The notes below the pieces were generated by a model, which was not told where the DNA came from, did no database searches, and saw only the letters and a list, made by a program, of their open reading frames with translations. A stretch of 15,803 nucleotides of DNA from CAYOWQ01 sp964407695 (GTDB taxonomy: Bacteria > Planctomycetota > Phycisphaerae > Phycisphaerales > SM1A02), in NCBI GenBank assembly GCA_964407695.1, contig CAYOWQ010000018.1:1-15803 (forward strand), in the 5' to 3' direction. A program made the position numbers and the translations under genes. Below, piece by piece: positions 1 through 7,676 of the stretch. How positions within the stretch are numbered: position 1 is the stretch's first letter; each line of letters begins with the position of its first letter.

Positions 1-950
<950 letters not shown>

Positions 951-1130
951 GCCGACCGGATTCCGGCTCGTTGCGCCTCCAGGCGCACCGACCGATTCGG
1001 TTTCCACGTTCGATCCACTCAATGTTCGTTTCGAGTCTTCGTGCGACACATCACGATTTCATCCGCTAACCTGGCCAACACGCCGCGTTAGCGCTTCACT
1101 GTCGTTTCGGCTCACGCCGCAACGATGGCT
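951..1130 (+). other. 23S-5S internal transcribed spacer, no tRNA
   Basis: About 180 bases separate 23S from 5S. I looked for a tRNA cloverleaf (T-arm GGTTCGAATCC-like core, acceptor pairing) and saw none. Two local hairpins are visible: a perfect 7-bp inverted repeat at 972-987 (TGCGCCT / AGGCGCA) and a 6-bp GCTAAC / GTTAGC pairing around 1066-1093. These may take part in rRNA processing, but that is inference. Confidence 0.7.
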
Positions 1131-1238
1131 TGTCGGTGACCATAAGCGAAAGGAAACACCTGTTCCCATCCCGAACACAGCAGTTAAGCTTTCGCTGCCG
1201 ATGATACTGCACCGCGGGAAAGTAGGTCATCGCCGACT
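1131..1238 (+). rRNA. rrf: 5S ribosomal RNA
   Basis: The universal 5S core is present: CCCATCCCGAACAC around 1167-1180, AGTTAAGC just after it, GATACTGC near 1203, and GGGAAAGTAGGTC near 1216-1228. The termini pair as helix I (GTCGGTG at 1132-1138 with CGCCGAC at 1231-1237, one G-U). The length of about 108 bases is slightly short but normal for bacterial 5S. It is the last gene of the rRNA operon and is followed by a terminator. End positions are good to a few bases. Confidence 0.95.
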
Positions 1239-1242
1239 TGAT

Positions 1243-1276
1243 GGGCCCTGCTGGGGACACCCTGCAGGGCCCTTTT
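1243..1276 (+). terminator. Intrinsic terminator of the rRNA operon
   Basis: A perfect 9-bp stem GGGCCCTGC (1243-1251) / GCAGGGCCC (1264-1272), with further possible pairing inside the loop, is followed directly by TTTT and a T-rich stretch. It sits five bases after 5S rRNA, where an rRNA terminator is expected. Confidence 0.92.
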
Positions 1277-1301
1277 CGTTTCACCACGCCTGTTTCAACT
1301 C

Positions 1302-1307
1302 TACAAT
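1302..1307 (+). promoter_or_regulatory. Candidate -10 box (TACAAT) for the RRM gene
   Basis: TACAAT matches the -10 consensus at 5 of 6 positions and lies between the rRNA terminator and the GTG start at 1317. The gap to the start codon is only 9 bases, so transcription would begin at or within a few bases of the start codon, giving a leaderless or nearly leaderless mRNA. No good -35 box and no Shine-Dalgarno sequence are visible. It is inferred from sequence only. Confidence 0.45.
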
Positions 1308-1316
1308 CGTTGCGCC

Positions 1317-1781
1317 GTGCCAATCTATAAAATCTACGTCGGCAACATCGGGTATGCCGCTACCGCGGAACGCCTCAAGGCGCTCTTCGAACCCTTCGGC
1401 GAAGTTGCCGATATCGCCATCGCCCAGGACAAGGATACTGGCAAATCCCGCGGATTCGCCATCGTCATGATGCGCGAAGAAGGCGCTGGGAAGGCGGCCG
1501 TCAATGCCCTCAAGAACCTCCGCTGGGAGGGCCGCGCGATCGTCGTCAACGAAGCGGCGAAGAAGCGCAAGAAAAAGAAGGCCTCACTCGGCCCCCAGAT
1601 CGTCAAACTGCCCGATGGGCGCATCCGCCGTCGCGGCCCGCGCGTGCCCGAAGGTTTCCGCGGCGTCTGGAGCGACGGTCAGAAGTATGGCGGCTATGGC
1701 GGCGAGCTTGGCGGCGAAGAGCGCGGGCGGAAGCCCGGCAATAGGCCGGGCAATCGCGGCACGCGTCGCGATCGTCCATGA
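1317..1781 (+). CDS. Small RRM-type RNA-binding protein
   Basis: A 154-residue protein with one N-terminal RNA recognition motif at about residues 4-80 and a basic, Gly/Arg-rich tail. RNP2 is IYVGNI (6-11) and RNP1 is KSRGFAIV (43-50). The stacking aromatics Tyr7 and Phe47 are present, but the second RNP1 aromatic is replaced by Ile49. A lysine-rich linker (KKRKKKK, 82-88) and a C-terminal region rich in Arg, Gly and Asn follow, typical of bacterial single-RRM proteins with disordered RNA-binding tails. Such proteins bind single-stranded RNA; the targets here are unknown. The start is GTG (GTG CCA ATC), chosen because it puts RNP2 at the usual distance from the N terminus and no in-frame ATG precedes it. 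No Shine-Dalgarno is seen. It stands directly after the rRNA operon terminator, so it is probably transcribed separately. Confidence 0.9.
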   Translation: MPIYKIYVGNIGYAATAERLKALFEPFGEVADIAIAQDKDTGKSRGFAIVMMREEGAGKAAVNALKNLRWEGRAIVVNEAAKKRKKKKASLGPQIVKLPDGRIRRRGPRVPEGFRGVWSDGQKYGGYGGELGGEERGRKPGNRPGNRGTRRDRP

Positions 1782-1812
1782 TTGACCCGCTGGTCGCCGC
1801 GGCCGCCATGAA

Positions 1813-2781
1813 ATGATCCATCAAGGGGAAGCGACCTCTGCAGGCCTGCCGATTGGCGAATGTGCCGCCGTTCTGACATCCATGCTCTGGGTCGGCTCGT
1901 CACTCGCTTTCGCGATTTCATCCAGGCGAATTGGCGTCATCACCGTGAATCTGGTGCGCAGTCTGCTCGCACTTGTCGGCCTCATGGCCGCTCATGCGAT
2001 CGTTCATCATTCCCTGTGGCCGGATCTTCCTGCCTCGGCCATGATCATGATGGCTCTCTCCGGATTCATCGGGCTGTCCATCGGCGACCAGTTCCTGTTC
2101 TCCGCGGCCGCGGCCATCGGCGCCCGATCCGCAATGCTCATCATGACCTCGGTTCCCGTCATCGCCGCAGCGATGGCCGCATTCCTCGGTGAGTCGCTCG
2201 GCTGGCTCAAGATTGCCGGCATGGCGGTAACGCTTGGCGGGATCGTCTGGGTGATCCTCGAGCGGCCGATGCCGCGCGCAGGTGCCGCCCCCTCGTCCGA
2301 TGTGGCTATTTCGCCGCCCCGTTCTCGCCGGGTGGCCATCTTCTACGGCGTCGTCGCGGCCCTGTGCCAGGCTGCGGGCATGGTGCTCGCCCACGAGGTG
2401 CTCTCGCCTCGGACCGACGCTGAGTCTCCGCAGATTTCAACACTCGCCGCGCAGGTTGTCCGAATGGGGGCCGGCCTTCTTGGTGTGATCATGATGGTTG
2501 CGCTAATCGGCAGGTTTCCACCCGGCAGGGCAGTGGTTCGAACGCTGCCCATCATCCTGGTTGGAACGTTGACGGGGCCGACGCTTGGGGTCTACTTCTC
2601 GCTGGTGGCAGTGGAGCATGCCCCGGTGGGGATTGCCACGACTCTGATGGCCCTGACGCCGGTGTTTATCCTTCCCTTCTCGTTCTGGATCGAGAGGGAG
2701 CGCATCTCACCTCGGGCCGTCATCGGTGCGTTGGTATCTGTCGCGGGCGTGGCGATGCTCATGCTCGACGCTGGCGGATAG
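1813..2781 (+). CDS. DMT superfamily transporter (EamA family)
   Basis: A 322-residue integral membrane protein with about ten predicted hydrophobic helices arranged as two EamA repeats (about residues 15-148 and 175-318), separated by a polar linker near 150-170. The second half ends with the typical pattern TLMALTPVFILP followed by a short charged WIERER loop and a last helix. Members export or import small metabolites across the inner membrane; the substrate cannot be deduced. The start ATG at 1813 overlaps the stop of a trivial ATG-AAA-TGA frame at 1808-1816, and no Shine-Dalgarno is evident, so the start could be a few codons off. It ends 12 bases before the uracil-DNA glycosylase gene and is likely co-transcribed with it. 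Confidence 0.9.
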   Translation: MIHQGEATSAGLPIGECAAVLTSMLWVGSSLAFAISSRRIGVITVNLVRSLLALVGLMAAHAIVHHSLWPDLPASAMIMMALSGFIGLSIGDQFLFSAAAAIGARSAMLIMTSVPVIAAAMAAFLGESLGWLKIAGMAVTLGGIVWVILERPMPRAGAAPSSDVAISPPRSRRVAIFYGVVAALCQAAGMVLAHEVLSPRTDAESPQISTLAAQVVRMGAGLLGVIMMVALIGRFPPGRAVVRTLPIILVGTLTGPTLGVYFSLVAVEHAPVGIATTLMALTPVFILPFSFWIERERISPRAVIGALVSVAGVAMLMLDAGG

Positions 2782-2793
2782 AGTGCATCAATC

Positions 2794-3645
2794 ATGCCTG
2801 TAACCGACACGAAGCAATCCATGGTGGCTCGACAGCAGCTCAAGACGCTGCAACTTCTCGGCGTGGATTTCATACCAACCGCCGCCCCCGAACAGGTTTG
2901 CGCGGAGAACAGAGGCGAGGACAGAGACGACATTGTGCGGGCGGTGATCTCCCCGGTCGTCGAGAGAGAAGTTCCAGACTCACAAACGATCCAACCCCCC
3001 GCAAAGACATCCGGAAATATTTTCACCTTGGCGGAGCCGCTCTCACCGGAGCTTCATCCGGATCAGAAACAGGCTGCGCTGGATGCCTTGCGGGAGGAGC
3101 ACGAACACCATTGTCCACATTGCACCACCGCTGAGGGCCACACTCGGCTTGTGTTCGGCGAAGGCAACCCCGACGCTCGGCTCATGTTCGTCGGCGAGGC
3201 ACCCGGCGAAACCGAAGATCAATCAGGCCGACCATTCGTTGGAAGGGCTGGCCAGAAGCTCGAAGAGATGATCAAGGCCATGAAGCTGAGGCGCGAGGAT
3301 GTCTATATCGCCAATGTGCTCAAGGCCCGACCCCCCGGAAATCGCACACCGCTCCAATCTGAAATCGAGCGATGCGGTCCCTATCTCGCCCGCCAGATCC
3401 GAATCATTCGGCCATCAGTGCTGGTCGCACTCGGCGGTCCCGCCGCGAAAATGCTGCTGGCGGTTGAGACGGGAATCACCCGGCTTCGTGGGATCTGGGG
3501 AAGCTACAACGATGGAGACCTGACGGTCCGGGTGATGCCCACGTTCCACCCAGCCTATCTGCTTCGGAACTACACGGCCGACACCCGGATGAAGGTCTGG
3601 TCCGACCTCCAAATGGTCATGGCCGAACTCGGGATTGTCTTGTAA
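2794..3645 (+). CDS. Uracil-DNA glycosylase, family 4-like, with an altered Fe-S ligand set
   Basis: A 283-residue protein. The catalytic domain spans about residues 100-280 and has the family-4 signatures GEAPG (134-138), the following SGRPFVGRAG (144-153) and the HPAY motif (252-255). It removes uracil from DNA as the first step of base excision repair. Family-4 enzymes carry a [4Fe-4S] cluster on four cysteines. Here Cys107, Cys110 and Cys194 are in place, but the third ligand position, in the NVxKCRPP motif, reads KARPP (Ala178, codon GCC). Ala178 is 16 residues before Cys194, the same spacing as Cys86 and Cys102 in the Thermus enzyme, so the alignment is secure. The N-terminal 95 residues are an extension of low complexity beginning with a helix (QQLKTLQLLGVD). 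It follows the EamA gene by 12 bases. No UdgX-type insertion was seen. Function as a glycosylase is probable; cluster status is uncertain. Confidence 0.9.
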   Translation: MPVTDTKQSMVARQQLKTLQLLGVDFIPTAAPEQVCAENRGEDRDDIVRAVISPVVEREVPDSQTIQPPAKTSGNIFTLAEPLSPELHPDQKQAALDALREEHEHHCPHCTTAEGHTRLVFGEGNPDARLMFVGEAPGETEDQSGRPFVGRAGQKLEEMIKAMKLRREDVYIANVLKARPPGNRTPLQSEIERCGPYLARQIRIIRPSVLVALGGPAAKMLLAVETGITRLRGIWGSYNDGDLTVRVMPTFHPAYLLRNYTADTRMKVWSDLQMVMAELGIVL

Positions 3646-3772
3646 GTCTATTTTTATCAATAGTTTATAAAAAATCTTGTCGAAACAATCAAATTCCCGA
3701 AACCCCAGAGGGGATGCGCTCGAAGAATAGAGCGTCGATGCCTGGCATCGGCCCAAACCTGCCCCCCACGAG
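3646..3772 (+). other. Hairpin-rich 3' region, possible structured or small RNA
   Basis: This stretch between the glycosylase stop and its terminator starts AT-rich (3646-3690), unlike its surroundings, and includes TATAAA at 3666-3671. It then holds three compact inverted repeats in a row: CCCC-AGA-GGGG (3703-3713), CGCTC / GAGCG (3717-3721 with 3730-3734) and CGATGC-CTG-GCATCG (3736-3750). They are followed by the terminator hairpin. It could be a long structured 3' UTR or a small RNA with its own weak promoter. No convincing -35 box is visible. No known RNA family was recognised. Confidence 0.35.
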
Positions 3773-3816
3773 GAGCCTGTCTGACGGCTTTGCCGCGACG
3801 GGCTCTTTTTATTTTT
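3773..3816 (+). terminator. Intrinsic terminator for the EamA-glycosylase unit
   Basis: A 9-bp stem GAGCCTGTC (3773-3781) / GACGGGCTC (3797-3805, one G-U pair) is followed by TTTTTATTTTT. The T-tract overlaps the stop codon of the convergent dtd gene. The sequence is T-rich only on the + side, so it should act on + strand transcripts only. Confidence 0.88.
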
Positions 3817-4282
3817 GTGTATCCGGTGCCGGCCGGCGTTCAAGGATCAGCGTGACCGGGCCATTGTTGTGGATGCAGACCTGCATCGAAGCGGCAAACA
3901 CCCCGGTTTTGACTGCAATCCCCTCCTGTTCGAGTTGTCTTTGGGTTGCGTCATAGAGACGTCGGGCAACGTCCGGCGCCGCAGCGCGAACAAAGCTCGG
4001 CCTGTTCCCTCTGCTGCAGTCGCCCAGCAAGGTGAATTGGCTGACAAGAAGGATCGAGCCGCCGACATCGACGACGCTTCGGTTCATCTTTCCATCGTCA
4101 TCAGCAAAGATGCGAAGCCGCGCCAACCGGGTCGCCACCCAAGACACCTCGGCCTCCGAATCACCCGCTTCAACACCCAGAAGGACACACAGTCCGTGGT
4201 CGATTGCGGCCTGATAGCCCGTGGCTTCGACGCTGACACTTGCTGCGCTTACCCGCTGAACGACCGCGATCACTTCGGGCAC
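3809..4282 (-). CDS. dtd: D-aminoacyl-tRNA deacylase
   Basis: A 157-residue protein of standard length for Dtd. It hydrolyses D-amino acids (and glycine mischarged on tRNA-Ala) from tRNAs, a cytoplasmic quality-control step. Both family signatures are present: SQFTL (81-85) and the Gly-cisPro motif in NNGPVT (139-144), which reaches into the partner active site of the dimer. The N terminus VVQRVSAASVSV is also typical. The start is GTG (GTG CCC GAA), which places this N terminus correctly; an ATG five bases upstream is out of frame. It lies 30 bases downstream of the MEMO-like gene on the same strand and is probably co-transcribed with it. Its stop codon lies in the T-tract of the terminator of the convergent gene. 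Confidence 0.96.
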   Translation of the reverse strand: MPEVIAVVQRVSAASVSVEATGYQAAIDHGLCVLLGVEAGDSEAEVSWVATRLARLRIFADDDGKMNRSVVDVGGSILLVSQFTLLGDCSRGNRPSFVRAAAPDVARRLYDATQRQLEQEGIAVKTGVFAASMQVCIHNNGPVTLILERRPAPDTQK

Positions 4283-4312
4283 CTCATCGTGATGGCGGGG
4301 TGATGGTGCAGG

Positions 4313-5530
4313 TCAGGCACTGATCAGCGCGATGGCGGCACTCGTGACCATGCAGATTCCCTTCTCGTCGACCGCCTGCCGATAGTCGAGCAACTCCAGT
4401 CGTTCCGGCTTGGCGAGCATCAGCGAAGCCGCCATGTTGCCGATCGAGCACCAGCGCGTGGGATTCTTGTTCCACCGCATCGCTTCAAGAAACGCGTCGG
4501 CATCGCCGCTGAGATACTTCGACATCATCTCGCGATCGTGGCGCTCCACATCAGTCTTTCGCTGCTGATCCACCGGCCTCGGCTCGCCGAATTGCGGCCC
4601 GACGTGGCTCAGGTCGCTTGATCCCACAAAAATCGTTCGGCCTCCCGCGGCGTCCAGCGCTTCCTGCAGGGCGGGGACAAATTCCTCGAATCCCACACGT
4701 TCGCCGTCACTCTTGATCATGGGTCGCAGCGGATCAGGGACGAGCGCAGACACAAGCGGCACGTTTCCAAACCGATACTGCAGCCAAGGGATATGGAGCT
4801 GGATGGAATGCTCGTTGACGTGGTCAAGATGATCGACCACTACGCGATTGCCCAGACGTGTTGTCAGGGCTGAGACCACCTTCTCATCGGCCGGGCAACG
4901 TCCCAACGGAGTGTCGAATCCGTATGGCGTTAGAACGACACCATCGCCAAGTCCGTTGTGATTCGTACCCAGGATGACGACTCGATCCGGGGCGTCGGTG
5001 TCTGCCAGGCACCGATATGCGGCCGCGTAGTTGGGCCACCCGCGCGCGTAGTCGAGGTGCGGGGCGATCAGGCCGGCCACCTCTCCATCCAGTTCCGGGT
5101 CCTCCGTCTGTTCGAACCATCGATCCATCGCCTCCCTGCAGGCCTCGGCGGTCTGACCCATGCCGGCGGAGGCGATGTAGGCCGGGATCGCGCCCTGGCC
5201 GGCCAGGCGATCCTTGAGCTGCTGCTCGAGCGTCTCAAACGTCGGGCCCCAAAGAAGGCCAAAGCGGTCCATTTGCTCCACGAGCGATGACAACTGAGAA
5301 ACATCCGTCTGGAAGTGCTTCGCGATGTCTTCAAGTGACTCCTGACCCATGAATCGCTGGAAAAGGTTCAACGCGGGAGGAGTCACCACCATCGTTTCCT
5401 TCACCAGCGTTGACGGGTCCCGCAGGGCAATAAACGTCTTGCCGTCCTTCTGGAATGGGATCGGCTGGATCGGCCTCAGGTGCGGGTGGCGGATGTGCGG
5501 GGGCAGCGATTCGAGAAGTGGGTCAGGCAT
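4313..5530 (-). CDS. MEMO family protein (AmmeMemoRadiSam system protein B) with an N-terminal extension
   Basis: A 405-residue protein. Residues about 148-400 form a MEMO domain: APH with His158, LGTNH with His191, EHSIQ with Glu240 and His241, SSDLSH (304-309), and Cys361 in WCSIGN. The two His and the Cys match the metal-site residues described in human MEMO1 (His49, His81, Cys244). MEMO proteins belong to an extradiol-dioxygenase-like fold and in bacteria usually co-occur with AMMECR1 and radical SAM proteins; neither is in this window. Residues about 20-105 form an extra domain with the pattern of a winged-helix/PqqD-like fold (strand, FIALRDPS, helix FQRFMG, then a helix-turn-helix-like stretch ending in DRFGLLWG). 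The biochemical role is unknown. No Shine-Dalgarno precedes the ATG; a TACACT box lies 6 bases upstream. dtd follows after 30 bases. Confidence 0.88.
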   Translation of the reverse strand: MPDPLLESLPPHIRHPHLRPIQPIPFQKDGKTFIALRDPSTLVKETMVVTPPALNLFQRFMGQESLEDIAKHFQTDVSQLSSLVEQMDRFGLLWGPTFETLEQQLKDRLAGQGAIPAYIASAGMGQTAEACREAMDRWFEQTEDPELDGEVAGLIAPHLDYARGWPNYAAAYRCLADTDAPDRVVILGTNHNGLGDGVVLTPYGFDTPLGRCPADEKVVSALTTRLGNRVVVDHLDHVNEHSIQLHIPWLQYRFGNVPLVSALVPDPLRPMIKSDGERVGFEEFVPALQEALDAAGGRTIFVGSSDLSHVGPQFGEPRPVDQQRKTDVERHDREMMSKYLSGDADAFLEAMRWNKNPTRWCSIGNMAASLMLAKPERLELLDYRQAVDEKGICMVTSAAIALISA

Positions 5531-5536
5531 GGGGAG

Positions 5537-5542
5537 AGTGTA
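5537..5542 (-). promoter_or_regulatory. Candidate -10 box (TACACT) for the MEMO-like gene
   Basis: On the - strand TACACT ends 6 bases before the ATG at 5530 and no Shine-Dalgarno lies between. The geometry would place the transcript start at the start codon. There is no clear -35 box. Confidence 0.4.
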
Positions 5543-5758
5543 TTCACACCGGTGGGGACATCCGGTTTGGATTTTGAAAGGCTAATAAACAGGTAGAAAG
5601 ACCTCGACCTTGAAGTCTAATCGGTCGATGCAATGAGGCAGTATACTGGAGCGTTCAACGACAACGAGACCCGACTTGATCAATTGCAGCCGTCGGGAAT
5701 GATTCGGCTGCTGTCATGGCCCTACCCCTGCACGCCAGTTGAATGCGAACGGATCTTT

Positions 5759-5763
5759 GGAGG
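5759..5763 (+). promoter_or_regulatory. Shine-Dalgarno GGAGG deciding the start at 5773
   Basis: GGAGG lies 9 bases before ATG 5773, which also begins a clean signal peptide. This favours 5773 over the in-frame upstream ATG at 5743. Confidence 0.85.
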
Positions 5764-5772
5764 CACACTGAA

Positions 5773-7563
5773 ATGAAAGCGAAATTCAATCACATTTTGG
5801 CGACTGTGGCGGCCTTCGCGCTCGGGGCGGTAATCGCCACCAGTGCGAATGCCTCTCCTGAGGATGCTCCCGCGTCGCCTCAGGGCAACCCGTCGGCGGC
5901 TCCGGATACCGGGGCAACCGCCCCGAATCGCCCGAGCCGGGAGGAAATCGTTCGAAAGATGCGCGAAGCTCGGGAGAATGCCCAGGAAGGCAATCCTCGA
6001 GTCGCACCGGGCGCTTCGGTCAGCCCTGTTCGTGAAGGTCAGGACGATCGGCCGCCGGCGATCAAGTTCGATCCCCCGGTGGCGGATTTCGGCGAGATGG
6101 TCATTGATGCGCCGGAAACACTGACGGTCAAAATCTGCAACATCCTGGATGTGCCCATCACCATCACCGCTGCCAAACCCGGTTGCGGCTGCACCGTGGC
6201 TGATTATCCGAAGGACCCCATTGCTCCGGGTGAATGCGGCATCTCGACGCTTCGTCTCAGCCCGGGTTCGAAGGCTCCCACCACCCTTCACAAGAAGGTG
6301 ACGTACCTTATCGAGGGCCATCCCTCGGCGACCTTGACACTCACGGGCAACGTTGTGGCCTATGTCATGGCCGAGCCGGACCTGATCGAAGGCCCCCGCG
6401 ATGAAGAAATCGCCAAGGCCGAACAAGGTGAGATCAAGTTGACCTCCGGCGACGGCACTCCGTTCCGGATCCTCGACGTCAATCCCAACATCATTCTGGA
6501 CATCGACCCAGAAGCCAAGCCTGCGACCGAGATCACAGTCCATATTTCCTGGGAGGAGTGGATGAAGGCTTCTCGCCCGGTCAAGGTGACCATGCGAACC
6601 GACCATCCCAAGGGACCGAATGTTCCCGTCATCATCAAGCGGCCGCCGGGTCCCCCGCTGGGACCGAACGACCCGAATCGAACGCCTAATTCGACGGCGA
6701 TCAATGCCATCGTTCTGGCGGTGAAGTCGAAGGATGTCGAGAAGGTCAAGACCGCCATCGCGGCCAATCCGGATCAGGTCAAAACGCCGGATCGCCTCGG
6801 GAAGTATCCGATCCACACCGCGGCCGATGAAGGCAATGTTGAAATCGCGAAGTTGCTCCTGGAGGCCGGCGCCGACGTCAATGTCGGCGACAAGGCCGGT
6901 CAGACGCCGCTCATCATTGCTGCCGAGAAGAGCAACCTTGACATGGTCAAGGCACTCCTCGACGCCAAGGCTGACGTGAAGGCTACGGATCACATTGGTG
7001 GCACCGCGCTGCTTTGGGCCGCCGGCCGTGCGAAGAATCCTGAGGTCCTCACGGTACTCATCGACGCCGGATCCGACGTGAATGTGAAGGACACCAACGG
7101 CTGGACGCCACTCCATTGGGCGGCGGCGATCGGCGATCCCAAGAACGTCGAACTCCTGATCTCCAAGAAGGTCGATGTCAACATTCCCGATCAGTTGTCG
7201 AAGGACACTCCGCTGATGCGTGCCGTTCGAACGGGCAACGTTGAAAGCGTTCGGGCCATTCTCGGCGCCGGCGCCGACGTGAACGCCGTGAATCGGCTGG
7301 GCGCGACAGCGCTACTGCTCGCCGCCTCGAACGGTCCCATTGAGAAGCTCAAGGCCGTGGTCGGCGCCAAGCCCCAGCTGGATGCCCGAGACAGTCAGGG
7401 CAACAGCGCGTGGAATCTGGCCAAGCTGCGTGACGAGGGCGACCCCGCCAAGCAGGAAGTGGTGTCGTTCCTTGAGGGAATTCTGCCCGACATCGCCAAG
7501 GCCGACGCTCCAGCGCCCACGCGTCCGCAGCCCGTGATTACTCCGACGGGTTCGACGCACTGA
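5773..7563 (+). CDS. Exported DUF1573-ankyrin repeat fusion protein
   Basis: A 596-residue protein. Residues 1-28 are a Sec signal peptide (basic MKAK, hydrophobic core, ATSANA cleavage region). A Pro/Ala/Ser-rich linker with a short charged helix covers 30-93. Residues about 94-200 are a DUF1573 Ig-like domain (IKFDPPVADFGEM, then KPGCGCTV with Cys138 and Cys140), a fold related to the ASH/HYDIN group. A second beta-rich segment spans about 205-300 and ends in a Pro-rich linker. Five clear ankyrin repeats start at about residues 341, 374, 407, 441 and 474, with more degenerate units before them and at 508 and 541. Ankyrin repeats serve protein-protein binding, so this looks like a periplasmic or envelope-bound scaffold; its partner is unknown. 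It is monocistronic, with a leader region upstream and a strong terminator downstream. A long open frame on the opposite strand is a shadow. Confidence 0.9.
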   Translation: MKAKFNHILATVAAFALGAVIATSANASPEDAPASPQGNPSAAPDTGATAPNRPSREEIVRKMREARENAQEGNPRVAPGASVSPVREGQDDRPPAIKFDPPVADFGEMVIDAPETLTVKICNILDVPITITAAKPGCGCTVADYPKDPIAPGECGISTLRLSPGSKAPTTLHKKVTYLIEGHPSATLTLTGNVVAYVMAEPDLIEGPRDEEIAKAEQGEIKLTSGDGTPFRILDVNPNIILDIDPEAKPATEITVHISWEEWMKASRPVKVTMRTDHPKGPNVPVIIKRPPGPPLGPNDPNRTPNSTAINAIVLAVKSKDVEKVKTAIAANPDQVKTPDRLGKYPIHTAADEGNVEIAKLLLEAGADVNVGDKAGQTPLIIAAEKSNLDMVKALLDAKADVKATDHIGGTALLWAAGRAKNPEVLTVLIDAGSDVNVKDTNGWTPLHWAAAIGDPKNVELLISKKVDVNIPDQLSKDTPLMRAVRTGNVESVRAILGAGADVNAVNRLGATALLLAASNGPIEKLKAVVGAKPQLDARDSQGNSAWNLAKLRDEGDPAKQEVVSFLEGILPDIAKADAPAPTRPQPVITPTGSTH

Positions 7564-7610
7564 TCGCGACTGGTCGCCTCAACTCGAGAGTTCAATCTGA
7601 TTCGCAACCA

Positions 7611-7644
7611 CCCGCTCGTCGATGAGACGAGCGGGTTCATTTTT
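7611..7644 (+). terminator. Intrinsic terminator of the DUF1573-ankyrin gene
   Basis: A perfect 10-bp stem CCCGCTCGTC (7611-7620) / GACGAGCGGG (7626-7635) with a 5-base loop is followed by TTCATTTTT. It lies 47 bases after the stop codon and is the cleanest terminator in the window. Confidence 0.95.
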
Positions 7645-7664
7645 GGCTCGGTTGCCAACGAGGC

Positions 7665-7670
7665 TACCAT
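7665..7670 (+). promoter_or_regulatory. Candidate -10 box (TACCAT) for the M32 peptidase gene
   Basis: TACCAT lies 6 bases before ATG 7677, between the preceding terminator and the gene, so a promoter must be close. TTGGCT sixteen bases upstream is a weak -35 candidate. The geometry implies a leaderless start at 7677. An alternative reading is that GAGG at 7660-7663 serves the ATG at 7669, which opens a frame of only three codons. Confidence 0.45.
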
Positions 7671-7676
7671 GCCGAC

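Larger units (their letters stand above)
5531..5772. other. Divergent intergenic region between the MEMO-like and DUF1573-ankyrin genes
   Basis: About 240 bases without a gene, holding promoters for both directions. Toward the left, TACACT on the - strand lies next to the MEMO start. Toward the right, TATACT at 5642-5647 is the best -10 candidate (5 of 6), without a good -35 box at the right spacing. It would give a 5' leader of about 120 bases. That leader contains an inverted repeat GCAGCCG (5686-5692) / CGGCTGC (5705-5711) with a 12-base loop. No riboswitch family was recognised. Confidence 0.4.

Noticed and set aside
951..1130. Possible tRNA in the 23S-5S spacer
   Set aside because: No cloverleaf, T-loop core or matching acceptor stem could be assembled; only short hairpins are seen.
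5722..7116. 464-codon open frame on the - strand opposite the DUF1573-ankyrin gene
   Set aside because: Composition is Arg/Gly/Asp-rich with no recognisable motif, and the + strand frame has a signal peptide, Shine-Dalgarno, known domains and a terminator. It is a GC-rich shadow.
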